Part shown: piece after piece, positions 17,534 through 26,925 of the stretch
How the letters are laid out: every line of letters starts with the position of its first letter
Numbering within the stretch: position 1 is the first letter of the stretch
Source: an uncultured Prevotella sp.
GTDB taxonomy: Bacteria > Bacteroidota > Bacteroidia > Bacteroidales > Bacteroidaceae
NCBI GenBank assembly: GCA_900315835.1
Contig: ONAR01000002.1
Span: 51,261-115,260 of the forward strand
Reading direction: 5' to 3'
Length of the DNA: 64,000 nucleotides
The notes under the pieces: model-generated
Told to the model about the DNA's origin: nothing
Database searches by the model: none
Seen by the model: the letters and a program-made list of their open reading frames with translations, nothing else
Made by a program: the position numbers and the translations under genes

Positions 17534-20500
17534 ATGACTTTTCTTCAGACCGTAGCCAAAGATATACTTGCCAAGCATGGAGCCGATGGACTGACCGATG
17601 TGGCTGTCGTCTTCCCCAACAAGCGCGCCTCGCTCTTTCTCAACCAAGCACTGTATGCGCAGACCGGCAAACCGCTGTGGAGTCCGGCTTACTTCACCAT
17701 CAGCGACCTTTTTCGCCACCATTCCTCGTTGATGGTGCCCGATCAGATCACGCTGATTTTCAAGCTATACAACATCTACACCTCCATCACTGGCAGCAGC
17801 GAGTCACTCGACCATTTCTATTCATGGGGCCAGCTTATGCTCAGCGACTTTGACGACCTCGACAAGAATCTGGTCGACGCCGACAAGCTCTTCATCAACC
17901 TCGAGGCATGGCAAAGCATGAAGGATTTCTCCTTCCTCACCCAGCAGCAACGCAAGAGTCTTGAGGAGTTTTTCGGAACTGTCAGCGACCAAACCGCGCT
18001 GCAGTCGCGCTATAATGCCATTTGGAAGCACATGGGCGACATCTACCACTCCTTCCGCGAGGCGCTTGCCAAAGAGGGACTCGCCTATGAGGGAATGCTC
18101 TATCGTGAGGTGGTTGAACGTAAACCGGAAGACTTTAAATATCAGCATTATATATTCGTAGGCTTCAATCTTTTACAGAAGGTTGAACAACGCCTTTTCA
18201 AACAGTTGAAGGACTTGGGCAAGGCCGAGTTCTATTGGGATTACGACGACGCCTTCATGAAACCTCAACAGGAGGCAGGCCGCTATATCAGCCAATATCT
18301 TGAGAAATTCCCCAATGAGCTCGACAGTGGCCGCGCCGCTGAGGGCATTGATTCCAACGAGGTTTACAACCAATTGTCGAAGCCCAAAGACATCACCTAT
18401 CTCTCTGCTCCGACCGAAGACATCCAGGCGCGATACGTCACCACATGGCTCAGGGAGCAGCTGGCTGCTTCCGAACAAGACCCCGAGGCCCATCCGTTGC
18501 AGCGCATTGCCGTGGTATTGGGCGACGAACATCTGCTGCAAAATGTCATCCACTGTCTGCCGAAAGAAGCTACCCGCGTCAACATCACCACGGGTTACCC
18601 ACTTGTTGCCTCACCAGCCTACACGTTGGTCAGCGCCCTCATCGACCTACAGTTGAGGGGCATCACCAGCGACGGCAACCACTACCGCTTGAAGTTTGTC
18701 AACCGGATATTGCGCCATCCCTATGCGAAATATTTGTCGGATGACTGCGCCACTCTTGCACAAGCGCTCAACAGCCACAAGACCTTTTACCCTTCGCGCA
18801 GTCAATTAACCGAAGGCTATGACAAAGCTCTCTCCTTGCTCTTCCAGCCCGTTCATTCGACCGACGGCTATCTGCAGCTCTTACCATGGATGGCAGAGGT
18901 ATTGCGCCAAATTGGCATAGGTTCGCGACAGAATATTAACGCTCAATTAACCCACGAGTCTATCTTCCGCATGTATACGCTCATCAATCGTCTCAATGAC
19001 ATCATGGCGGTTGCGCCCAACGAAGCCTCTGGCATTGTCGAGGGTAAGCAGATTGTGGGTACGGCGATTTTGAAGAGGCTTATCGACCAACTGGTCGGAT
19101 CCACTTCAATTCCTTTCCACGGCGAACCGGCCATGGGCATACAGATCATGGGTGTGTTGGAGACCCGCAATCTCGACTTCGACCATGTGCTGGTGTTGTC
19201 GTGCAATGAAGGTAATCTGCCGAAGGGCGTCAACGATGCCTCCTTTATTCCGCATTCACTGCGCCGTGGCTTCGAGATGACGACCATCGAAAATAAGGTC
19301 GCCGTCTATGCGTATTATTTCTATTCTCTGCTGCAGCGCGCCGGCGACATCACCCTGTCTTACAACACTACCACAGACGACGGCCACCAGGGTGAGATGA
19401 GCCGCTTCATGCTCCAGTTCATGGTCGACAACACCCAACACCGCATCAAGCGCAAAGCGTTGCAGTCGGGTCAGGACGTATCGCCAATCAACAGACATCC
19501 AGTAAGTAAAGACGGCATCATTAAAGAGAAGCTCAACAGCCTGAAGTCGCTCTCGCCGACGGCCTTGAGCCGCTATCTCCGTTGCAATCTGATGTTCTAT
19601 TATAATACCATCTGCGGATTAAGGGAGCCCGATGATACCGATGCCGACACGATAGACGCCGCCATCTTCGGCGATATCTTCCACCGCACTGCCGAACTGC
19701 TATACAATGCGCTCTCCGGTGAAAACCATATGCACGAGATATCGGCTAATGACATCGAGTGGCTGTTTGTCAACCATCAGCGCATCGACAGCTACATCGA
19801 CCAAGCATTCAGGGAGATTTTGTTCAAAGTAACCGACACCGACTTCCGACCCCATTATAACGGATTGCAGTTGCTCAACCGCAATGTCGTCAGACTGTAT
19901 ATCTACCGGTTGCTACGTTACGACCTGCATCATGCGCCCTTCAAGATCTTAGCCTTGGAGGATGAATTCTATGAGCCATTCGTCTTCAACGCCAACGGCA
20001 ATGATTACTACCTCATGCTTGGCGGTAAGATTGACCGACTCGATGAAATCGTTGAAAATGGATGTTCCACGATACGGGTCATCGACTATAAGACCGGTAA
20101 GCCCTTGACGTCGGCGCCACCGATGTTTGATGAAATCTTCGACCCTTCCTACGTCGACAGCAAACACACAGTCTACTATCTTCAGACTTTTCTCTATTCC
20201 CACATCATCCGTTTTAATAAGGAGGCCATTGCGAAGGTCAATCCACAATCATTGCCCGTAGCCCCTGCCCTGCTCTTCATACGCGAAGCAAGCAAGGAGG
20301 ATTACAATCCAGTGCTGCAACTGCAAGAAGAAGCAAGGAAACGGAAATACGTGGGCGACATAAAAGATGTGGCATCGTCATTCGAAAGCGGCCTTCGAAG
20401 CCTGTTGCAGGAAATTTTCGATGTGGCTACGCCCTTCCAACCCACAACCGATGACACACGATGCGTCAACTGCCCCTACCACGACATCTGCGGCCTATGA
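17534..20500 (+). CDS. addB: AddB-like nuclease subunit with Fe-S cluster motif
   Basis: A 988-residue partner of AddA. The N-terminal part resembles an inactivated helicase: VVFPNKRAS stands where a Walker A strand would begin and no GKT is seen. The C-terminal part is a PD-(D/E)XK nuclease with VIDYKTGKPL. The closing cysteines follow the AddB pattern C-x2-C-x5-C (CVNCPYHDIC), and a distant upstream cysteine lies in SRYLRCNLMFYY; in AddB these four hold a 4Fe-4S cluster that stabilises the nuclease. A TAAATTTG box at 17519-17526 lies only 7 bp before the ATG; if used it would give a nearly leaderless mRNA. Co-transcription with addA is more likely. Confidence 0.88.
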   Translation: MTFLQTVAKDILAKHGADGLTDVAVVFPNKRASLFLNQALYAQTGKPLWSPAYFTISDLFRHHSSLMVPDQITLIFKLYNIYTSITGSSESLDHFYSWGQLMLSDFDDLDKNLVDADKLFINLEAWQSMKDFSFLTQQQRKSLEEFFGTVSDQTALQSRYNAIWKHMGDIYHSFREALAKEGLAYEGMLYREVVERKPEDFKYQHYIFVGFNLLQKVEQRLFKQLKDLGKAEFYWDYDDAFMKPQQEAGRYISQYLEKFPNELDSGRAAEGIDSNEVYNQLSKPKDITYLSAPTEDIQARYVTTWLREQLAASEQDPEAHPLQRIAVVLGDEHLLQNVIHCLPKEATRVNITTGYPLVASPAYTLVSALIDLQLRGITSDGNHYRLKFVNRILRHPYAKYLSDDCATLAQALNSHKTFYPSRSQLTEGYDKALSLLFQPVHSTDGYLQLLPWMAEVLRQIGIGSRQNINAQLTHESIFRMYTLINRLNDIMAVAPNEASGIVEGKQIVGTAILKRLIDQLVGSTSIPFHGEPAMGIQIMGVLETRNLDFDHVLVLSCNEGNLPKGVNDASFIPHSLRRGFEMTTIENKVAVYAYYFYSLLQRAGDITLSYNTTTDDGHQGEMSRFMLQFMVDNTQHRIKRKALQSGQDVSPINRHPVSKDGIIKEKLNSLKSLSPTALSRYLRCNLMFYYNTICGLREPDDTDADTIDAAIFGDIFHRTAELLYNALSGENHMHEISANDIEWLFVNHQRIDSYIDQAFREILFKVTDTDFRPHYNGLQLLNRNVVRLYIYRLLRYDLHHAPFKILALEDEFYEPFVFNANGNDYYLMLGGKIDRLDEIVENGCSTIRVIDYKTGKPLTSAPPMFDEIFDPSYVDSKHTVYYLQTFLYSHIIRFNKEAIAKVNPQSLPVAPALLFIREASKEDYNPVLQLQEEARKRKYVGDIKDVASSFESGLRSLLQEIFDVATPFQPTTDDTRCVNCPYHDICGL

Positions 20501-20588
20501 AGCAGCAAGAAAGAACACATGTCAAATTGACAGGAAACTGACAACCACGGCTTACATTGCTAAATTTCATTGTACAGATGATTTTTTT

Positions 20589-20630
20589 TGGCATAATGCT
20601 TGCGGTTAGTTGCGAAAATAACTATATTTG
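20589..20630 (+). promoter_or_regulatory. clpC promoter region, with a sigma-54-like match
   Basis: TATATTTG (20623-20630) with TTG at 20600-20602, 20 bp apart, is a good Bacteroidota primary promoter. Overlapping it, TGGCAT at 20589-20594 and TTGC at 20600-20603 have the exact GG-GC spacing of a sigma-54 -24/-12 element. Confidence 0.6.
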
Positions 20631-20638
20631 CAACGTAT

Positions 20639-20656
20639 ATTGAGCAAACGCTCAAT
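20639..20656 (+). promoter_or_regulatory. Hairpin at the predicted 5' end of the clpC mRNA
   Basis: ATTGAGC and GCTCAAT form a perfect 7-bp stem around AAAC, 8 bases downstream of the -7 box and so at or very near the transcription start. It is not the CIRCE sequence. A 5'-terminal stem may stabilise the transcript, or the DNA palindrome may be an operator. Confidence 0.5.
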
Positions 20657-20690
20657 GTGGGCAAACATTTAAAAGAAAGGATAATACAAC

Positions 20691-23261
20691 ATGACCAGTC
20701 AGTTTTCACCAAAAGTTTCAGAGGTTCTTGCCTTCAGCAGGGAAGAGGCGACGCGCCTGGCCAGCAGCTCAGTCGGACCCGAGCATCTTTTGCTTGGTAT
20801 GATGAGAGAAAAGAACAGCCCGATAATAGATATTTTCCAGCGGCTCTGCATCGACCCGCAGACCGTCAAACAAGAGTTGGAGGAGAAGGTCCGCGAAGAC
20901 AACTTGGAGCAACCCATTCAAACCAATGAGTTGGTACTCAACCAGCAAGCCAACAACATTCTGAGGCTCGCCGTGCTTGAGGCACGCATACAGCATACGC
21001 AAACCGTTGACACCCAGCACCTGCTGCTGGCCATTCTCCACGATCAGATGGACAATGGCGCCAAGGAGGTGCTCGAGAGCAACAACCTCAACTATGAGAC
21101 TGCCCAGCAACTGCTGCAGAAAAAGCCAATGACCGACGGACTGGGCCTCTCTGACGAAGATGAGGAGGAATTCGACGGTGCCAGCGATAATGGTGGACAA
21201 CACCATGGGCAGCAAGGTTCAACGGTCGCTACCCAACCGCAGGGCAACGGCAAGACGCCGGTACTTGATAATTTCTCTACCGACCTGACGAAGGCAGCTG
21301 CAGCCGGCAAGCTCGACCCCGTCGTGGGCAGGGAGAAAGAAATCCAGCGCGTGGTTGAGATTTTAGGGCGCCGAAAGAAAAACAACCCCATCTTAATCGG
21401 TGAGCCTGGCGTCGGCAAGAGCGCCATCGTTGAAGGATTGGCCCAACTCATTGCCGGACACAAGACTTCGCCCATGCTCTTCAACCGTCGGTTGGTGAGC
21501 CTCGACATGACCGCCATTGTGGCAGGTACCAAATACCGTGGTCAGTTTGAGGAGCGTATCCGCGCCCTGCTTAAGGAGTTGGAGCAAAATCCGAATATCA
21601 TCGTTTTCATCGATGAAATCCACACACTCATCGGTGCCGGTTCGACGCCGGGCAGCATGGACGCCGCAAACATCATGAAGCCAGCCCTTGCACGAGGCAC
21701 CATCCAGTGCATCGGCGCTACGACTGTCGACGAATACCGCAACTCGATAGAGAAAGATGGAGCCCTCGAACGCCGCTTCCAAAAGGTGATGGTTGAACCC
21801 ACCACGAAGGAGGAGACGCTGCAGATTCTTGAGAATATCAAACCACGCTACGAGGAGCACCATCACGTCATCTATACCGACGAGGCACTGAAAGCATGTG
21901 TCAAATTGACAGACCGCTATGTCACCGACCGCTTCTTCCCCGACAAGGCCATCGACGCCTTGGACGAGGTGGGGTCGCGTGTGCATCTGCAGAACGCCAA
22001 GATGCCGCCAGAGATTACGCTGAAAGAAAAAGACATCGAGGACATCAAGCAGAAAAAGCAAGAGGCCGTTGGCGCTCAAAACTTCGAGTTGGCTGCCAAC
22101 TACCGCGACCAGCAACTGCAATTGGAGGATGAACTGAAACAACTTCAGCAGCAATGGCAGAAAGGCGACGCCGAGACTCGTCAGACGGTAACCGACGCCG
22201 AGGTGGCTGATGTGGTATCGATGATGACCGGCGTACCCGTCCAGCGTATGGCCGAGGCTGAGGGTATCCGCTTGAGAAATATGGCCAACGACTTGAAGAA
22301 AGCCGTTATCGGTCAAGACCCCGCCATCGAGAAGATGGTGAAGGCCATCCAGCGCAACCGTGTAGGATTGAAAGACCCCAACCACCCCATCGGCGCATTC
22401 ATGTTCCTCGGTCCAACCGGCGTTGGTAAGACCTATTTGGCCAAGAAACTTGCTGAGACGCTGTTCGGCTCACCCGAAGCACTCATTCGCATCGACATGA
22501 GTGAGTACACCGAGAGCTTCAATGTCTCGCGTCTTATCGGTGCGCCTCCAGGATACGTCGGCTACGAGGAAGGCGGTCAGCTCACCGAACGTGTGCGTCG
22601 CCACCCCTATTCCATCGTGTTGCTCGATGAAATTGAGAAGGCTCACGGCAACGTGTTCAACCTCTTGCTGCAAGTGCTCGATGAGGGTCGGTTGACCGAC
22701 GGCAATGGACGGCTGGTTGACTTCCGCAATACCGTGATCATTATGACCTCGAATGCCGGCACCCGACAGCTCAAGGAGTTTGGCCATGGCGTAGGATTCA
22801 CGGCGAGTGGCATCGCGAATGCCGCCAACATGGACAACCGCGACAAGCAATATGCCCGCTCCATTATTCAGAAGAGTCTCTCCCGTCAGTTCTCGCCCGA
22901 GTTCCTCAACCGTTTGGATGAGATCATCATGTTCGACCAACTCGACCTCTCTTCCATCAAGAAGATTATCGACATCGAGCTGCAAGGCCTCTACAAACGT
23001 ATCGAAGACATGGGCTACCATGTGGAGCTCACCGATAAAGCGAAGGAACTTGTGGCTACAAAGGGTTACGATGTGCAGTTCGGCGCCCGTCCGTTGAAGC
23101 GCGCCATCCAGACTTACATCGAGGATGGACTGAGCGAGAAGATCCTCTCCGAAGAATTGAAGCCCGGCGATACCATCCAAATCAGTAAAAATCCTAAAGC
23201 CGAGGAGCTCATCTTCAAGGTGAAGCAGCAAGTGGCAAAGGATCAGCTCGCTGAAGCGTAA
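20691..23261 (+). CDS. clpC: ATP-dependent Clp protease ATPase, ClpC type
   Basis: An 856-residue double-ring-domain AAA+ unfoldase. It has a Clp-N repeat domain (about 1-145), a first ATPase domain with GEPGVGKS (about 238), a short middle segment containing a UVR-like motif (AVGAQNFELAANYRDQQLQ) rather than ClpB's long coiled coil, and a second ATPase domain with GPTGVGKT (about 577). The tripeptide VGF in KEFGHGVGFTASG sits at the position of the ClpP-docking loop, so it should feed substrates to ClpP rather than act only as a disaggregase. It has its own promoter and ends at a bidirectional terminator. ClpC is favoured over ClpB on these features. Confidence 0.92.
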   Translation: MTSQFSPKVSEVLAFSREEATRLASSSVGPEHLLLGMMREKNSPIIDIFQRLCIDPQTVKQELEEKVREDNLEQPIQTNELVLNQQANNILRLAVLEARIQHTQTVDTQHLLLAILHDQMDNGAKEVLESNNLNYETAQQLLQKKPMTDGLGLSDEDEEEFDGASDNGGQHHGQQGSTVATQPQGNGKTPVLDNFSTDLTKAAAAGKLDPVVGREKEIQRVVEILGRRKKNNPILIGEPGVGKSAIVEGLAQLIAGHKTSPMLFNRRLVSLDMTAIVAGTKYRGQFEERIRALLKELEQNPNIIVFIDEIHTLIGAGSTPGSMDAANIMKPALARGTIQCIGATTVDEYRNSIEKDGALERRFQKVMVEPTTKEETLQILENIKPRYEEHHHVIYTDEALKACVKLTDRYVTDRFFPDKAIDALDEVGSRVHLQNAKMPPEITLKEKDIEDIKQKKQEAVGAQNFELAANYRDQQLQLEDELKQLQQQWQKGDAETRQTVTDAEVADVVSMMTGVPVQRMAEAEGIRLRNMANDLKKAVIGQDPAIEKMVKAIQRNRVGLKDPNHPIGAFMFLGPTGVGKTYLAKKLAETLFGSPEALIRIDMSEYTESFNVSRLIGAPPGYVGYEEGGQLTERVRRHPYSIVLLDEIEKAHGNVFNLLLQVLDEGRLTDGNGRLVDFRNTVIIMTSNAGTRQLKEFGHGVGFTASGIANAANMDNRDKQYARSIIQKSLSRQFSPEFLNRLDEIIMFDQLDLSSIKKIIDIELQGLYKRIEDMGYHVELTDKAKELVATKGYDVQFGARPLKRAIQTYIEDGLSEKILSEELKPGDTIQISKNPKAEELIFKVKQQVAKDQLAEA

Positions 23262-23348
23262 CCGAGAAGATACGAGTTTATTGCAGTATTCAAACCGCGA
23301 TGCTTATGCATAGCTGAAATTACTGCTCACCGGATATTTAATATTTAG

Positions 23349-23381
23349 TAGGGCGAACCCAGTGTCCGCCCTATTTTTTTT
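23349..23381. terminator. Intrinsic terminator between clpC and tilS
   Basis: TAGGGCG (23349-23355) pairs with CGCCCTA (23367-23373) and is followed by eight T. The right arm contains the tilS stop codon (23371-23373, minus strand), so the element overlaps the end of that gene. Confidence 0.8.
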
Positions 23382-24792
23382 CAATCTCTATTTGCAATAC
23401 CCGCAAAGTCTTTCCCTTCACAATCTTACAACAATCGTCAATGCGCAGACCGACGAGCCATATGATTTGCCCTGTGGCATCGGCCAACACGAGTTGATGC
23501 CGACGGGCAACAGGATTCAGATGAGCATCTTTCAAGAAGTCACTGACCAATTTATGGCCATGTAGACCGTAAGGAGTGAATTTGTCACCTACTTCTACCC
23601 TCCTCAGCATCAGCGGGAAAGCAACCTTGCTACGGTCAATCGTTATCTTGTTGGCTGCACGAGAGATGCCATCCAACATATCGATAGACAATTCCTCAAC
23701 ACGGCAACTCAAATTGTCTTTTCTATATAGCCCACATTCAGGTATTTTGAAGACATTGAACGGCTGATCCCATACTTCACGCGCAACAATATGCAGTCTG
23801 CAACCGTCGGACAATGCCACATCGTCAGCACTCTGCCATAGCTTCAGACTTCGGTCATCGTTAGGATGCCCAGTTCCTTGCCGATGAAAACGAACGATTT
23901 CACCAACTTGCGCACGGTTGAAGCCATAAGCAGAGAGTATACGCCAAAACAACAATTCGGGCGATGGAAAAGCCATCAAGCGACCGACATCAAATGTCAC
24001 CATTTTGCGTTCGGCAGCTTGACCCAATGTCAGTGATGTTGACTTATCGACAACTATAGCTTCGCCCTTTGCCGTTTCCAGTTGGTCATCGAGCGCCAGC
24101 CGCACCTCAGAAAGGTTCTCGGCCATGTGGAGGATGTTCCGTTTGACGGCTGGATTGATTCGTTCCAGCAACGGCAAAACGTCGAGCCGCACCTGATTGC
24201 GCTGCACGTCATCAACGAGGTTGGTGCTGTCGGTGACATAGTCTTGACCTAAGGATTGGAGATAAGCCAAAATCTGCTTGCGGCTGACCGTCAACATTGG
24301 CCGAATGACATTGCTGTTGCCACTGCGAGGCTTCATACCTGTCAAACCGTCTAAGCCCGTGCCCCGAATGAGATTGAGCAGTATGGTTTCTACCTGATCG
24401 TCAGCATGATGGCCTACGCACACCCCATCAGCAGAGAGGTCGCAGCATAGTTGGGCAAAATAATGATAGCGCAACCGACGTGCGGCCATTTCGATGGAAA
24501 TCTTATGTAGTTGGGCAAAGCTTGTCGTATCGAAGCTGGCAAGATGAAGCGGAATCTTGCGTTGCTCGCATAGTTGCTTGCAAAACGCCTCATCGCGGTT
24601 GCTCTCTTCCCCCCGCAGGTGGAAGTTGCAATGGATGGCCTCGACGCGATAGCCCAGTTCACTTAAAACGCAGAGCAGGGCCACGCTGTCAGCGCCACCC
24701 GACAAGGCTACAAGATAAAATTTCTCCTTGTCCATCAAGCGGTTAGACTTGATGAAAGCTGCGATGGAATGGGCGAAAACGCTATTCGACAT
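23371..24792 (-). CDS. tilS: tRNA(Ile)-lysidine synthase
   Basis: A 473-residue N-type ATP pyrophosphatase that converts C34 of the CAU-anticodon tRNA-Ile to lysidine, switching its decoding from AUG to AUA; it is essential in most bacteria. The PP-loop ALSGGADSVALL is near residue 30, and GHHADDQVETILLNLIRGTGLDGL and the C-terminal TilS domain (about 385-465) are present. The ATG lies inside the end of the upstream methyltransferase gene (11-bp overlap), indicating translational coupling. It is the last gene of a three-gene operon of RNA-processing functions. Confidence 0.95.
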   Translation of the reverse strand: MSNSVFAHSIAAFIKSNRLMDKEKFYLVALSGGADSVALLCVLSELGYRVEAIHCNFHLRGEESNRDEAFCKQLCEQRKIPLHLASFDTTSFAQLHKISIEMAARRLRYHYFAQLCCDLSADGVCVGHHADDQVETILLNLIRGTGLDGLTGMKPRSGNSNVIRPMLTVSRKQILAYLQSLGQDYVTDSTNLVDDVQRNQVRLDVLPLLERINPAVKRNILHMAENLSEVRLALDDQLETAKGEAIVVDKSTSLTLGQAAERKMVTFDVGRLMAFPSPELLFWRILSAYGFNRAQVGEIVRFHRQGTGHPNDDRSLKLWQSADDVALSDGCRLHIVAREVWDQPFNVFKIPECGLYRKDNLSCRVEELSIDMLDGISRAANKITIDRSKVAFPLMLRRVEVGDKFTPYGLHGHKLVSDFLKDAHLNPVARRHQLVLADATGQIIWLVGLRIDDCCKIVKGKTLRVLQIEIEKK

Positions 24793-25963
24793 ATAGTATG
24801 AAGCCTTTCAGATATTCGCCTTCGGGATGATAGATGTTGATCGGATGGTCGGCTGGTTGATGAAGCTGATGCAGAATCCTCACGCGTCGCTTGGCTTGAG
24901 CCGCAGCAGTAAAGACAGTAGTGCGGAAATTTTCTTTAGTCACAGCTTGTGAACAACTGAAAGTGAACAGGATACCACCATGCTTGATGCGCTCCAAGCC
25001 TTTTACGTTGAGCCGGATGTAGCCCTTCAGCGCATTGTGAAGCGCCGACCGATGCTTGGCAAAGGCAGGAGGGTCGAGTACGATGAGGTCATATTTATCA
25101 TCGCTTTGGTCGAGATATTTGAAGGCATCCTCACAGAAAGCCTCATGGCGGCTGTCACCGGGGAAGTTCATGTCGATGTTGAGTCGTGTGAGTTCAATGG
25201 CTTTCGCACTGCTGTCTACCGAGTGCACCAGTTTGGCTCCGCCACGCATGGCATAGACCGAGAAGCCACCCGTATAGCAGAACATATTGAGCACGTTACG
25301 ACCCTTGGCGTAACGCTCGAGCAACGAACGGTTTTCGCGCTGATCTACAAAGAATCCCGTCTTCTGTCCACGCAGCCAGTCGATATGAAATTTCAATCCA
25401 TTTTCCACGGCTGTGTTGTCCTCCGTATGGCCGTAGAGGAACCCGTTTTCCTGACCGAGGTCGGCTTTGAAGGGCAGCGTCGTCTCGCTCTTGTAATAGA
25501 CATTCTCTATGCGATTGCCCATCACCTTAAGCAAGGCCTTACAAACTTCATTGCGGCAGACGTGCATACCCACGCTATGTGCCTGAACGACGGCCGTTTT
25601 GCCATAGCAGTCGACAACGAGTCCAGGCAAGTTATCGCCCTCACCGTGAATGAGGCGGTAGGTATCATTAAGAGGATTGTCGGCAATACCGATGGATTGG
25701 CGCATTTTCAAAGCTGAGGCAATGCGCTGCTCCCAGAAATCACTATCGATGGTGATGTCGTCAAATGAAAGTACTCTGACGGCAATCGACCCCACTTGAT
25801 AGTGCCCGACAGCGATGAATTCGCCTTCGTTGGTGATAACTCTCACCGTATCGCCCTCGGCAATGCTCTCATCCATCTTCTTGATGGCACCGGAGAACAC
25901 CCAAGGATGGAAGCGCTTGAGGGAATCGTCTTTTCCTCGTTTCAGATAAATATTCTTATACAT
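24782..25963 (-). CDS. RlmI-like 23S rRNA cytosine methyltransferase
   Basis: A 393-residue SAM-dependent methyltransferase of the RlmI/RlmO type, forming 5-methylcytosine in 23S rRNA. An N-terminal PUA-like domain (RFHPWVFSGAI onward) precedes a Rossmann domain with VLNMFCYTGGFSVYAM (SAM site), VLDPPAFAKHR and the catalytic cysteine in FTFSCSQAV. The start MYKNIYLKRGKDD is chosen because it overlaps the stop of the upstream exonuclease gene by 8 bases (ATGTATAA); a longer frame beginning 9 codons earlier lies entirely within that gene. Coupled both to its upstream and downstream neighbours. Confidence 0.9.
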   Translation of the reverse strand: MYKNIYLKRGKDDSLKRFHPWVFSGAIKKMDESIAEGDTVRVITNEGEFIAVGHYQVGSIAVRVLSFDDITIDSDFWEQRIASALKMRQSIGIADNPLNDTYRLIHGEGDNLPGLVVDCYGKTAVVQAHSVGMHVCRNEVCKALLKVMGNRIENVYYKSETTLPFKADLGQENGFLYGHTEDNTAVENGLKFHIDWLRGQKTGFFVDQRENRSLLERYAKGRNVLNMFCYTGGFSVYAMRGGAKLVHSVDSSAKAIELTRLNIDMNFPGDSRHEAFCEDAFKYLDQSDDKYDLIVLDPPAFAKHRSALHNALKGYIRLNVKGLERIKHGGILFTFSCSQAVTKENFRTTVFTAAAQAKRRVRILHQLHQPADHPINIYHPEGEYLKGFILYVE

Positions 25964-26774
25964 GACTGTCAGTTTGTTTGCGGGGTGCATTGCGTCTCTT
26001 ATTCTTCTTGTGGTGTGCGGCCGATTTGGCTTTCACCTTCTTTTCATTCTTCTCATTCGGTTTGAGCTCATCCTTCGGCAGATTGTCATTCTTCTTTGCT
26101 TCAGGTGCTTCTGCATCAGTCTGTTGCGCCTTTGCAGCAGGTTGCATGTTCTCAGGCTCAGGCACATTGATGAGCTCGTAATCCTTAGAGCTTTCCAGCC
26201 GAAGAATTTCCTCGTAAAGCTGTATACAGCTCCAAGCATCAATGGCGGCATACTCCTTTTGTTTGTCTGTGAGCACTGGCGCTTCCCAGTTCGACAACCG
26301 CTGCCGCTTGGATATCTTCTTATGGAAGAGATTGGCATAAATCTTTTGCAGACTTAAGTCCTTGATACCCAAGTCACCCACCATATCTTGCAAGTCAATG
26401 AACAGTCCTGGCTCAAACGGCTGACGATGCTCCAAGCCACGGATGTCGTCGTGCCACGAAAGACCGATTTTCTTCACTGTCGTATCCTCTAACAATCGTT
26501 TGATGGCAGGAGTGATGTCGGTCAGATTTAATCGGAATAAGAAGCACGTATCCCTATTGGATACCTGCAGCAACGACACCTTGTGCTGCTCTCCACGATG
26601 GAAAGCAGGCTTGGTTTCGGTGTCAACACCCATGATGTCACTGCTGAGTAAGTAATCTACCGCCTTCTCAGCCTCACCAGCTGTGATGATGGTAATGATG
26701 CGGCCCGGGAAGGTTACGACGGGAAGAGCAGTGATGGCTTTCTTGTCAAACCGGCTATAAAGCGTCTTCTTCAT
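25956..26774 (-). CDS. RNase D-like 3'-5' exonuclease with basic tail
   Basis: A 272-residue DEDDy exonuclease of the RNase D/DnaQ-like group. Exo I is GVDTETKP, Exo II includes IGLSWHDDIRGL, and Exo III has the tyrosine-type motif YAAIDAWSCIQLY. The HRDC domains of true RNase D are missing. Instead the last 60-70 residues are a disordered tail that runs from acidic/alanine-rich to strongly basic (KKVKAKSAAHHKKNKRR), likely for RNA binding. The ATG at 26774 is used because a promoter box lies just upstream. With RlmI and TilS downstream, a role in tRNA or rRNA maturation is a fair inference; DNA as substrate is not excluded. Confidence 0.85.
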   Translation of the reverse strand: MKKTLYSRFDKKAITALPVVTFPGRIITIITAGEAEKAVDYLLSSDIMGVDTETKPAFHRGEQHKVSLLQVSNRDTCFLFRLNLTDITPAIKRLLEDTTVKKIGLSWHDDIRGLEHRQPFEPGLFIDLQDMVGDLGIKDLSLQKIYANLFHKKISKRQRLSNWEAPVLTDKQKEYAAIDAWSCIQLYEEILRLESSKDYELINVPEPENMQPAAKAQQTDAEAPEAKKNDNLPKDELKPNEKNEKKVKAKSAAHHKKNKRRNAPRKQTDSHV

Positions 26775-26792
26775 TCTTCTAATATATACGTG

Positions 26793-26800
26793 CAAAATTA
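26793..26800 (-). promoter_or_regulatory. -7 box of the exonuclease-rlmI-tilS operon
   Basis: TAATTTTG on the minus strand, 18 bp upstream of the ATG at 26774. It lies in the roughly 150-bp divergent region shared with ftsK. Confidence 0.65.
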
Positions 26801-26873
26801 TAAAAAAATAGGCATACGGCCATCCTAAAACCATAAAACCTTCAAACTTTCCCAAAAATGGGCGCACTTTATC

Positions 26874-26904
26874 TTTGTTTTTCAGATGAAATCAATTAAT
26901 TTTG
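26874..26904 (+). promoter_or_regulatory. ftsK promoter
   Basis: TTTG (26874-26877) and TAATTTTG (26897-26904) are 19 bp apart. The in-frame TTG at 26902 is within the -7 box, so the ATG at 26926 is the start. Confidence 0.75.
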
Positions 26905-26925
26905 CACAACCAAATAAAACTGAAT

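Noticed and set aside
20519-20531. TGTCAAATTGACA palindrome upstream of clpC as an operator.
   Set aside because: It lies about 100 bp upstream of the promoter and the same string also occurs by chance in the clpC coding region (near 21899).
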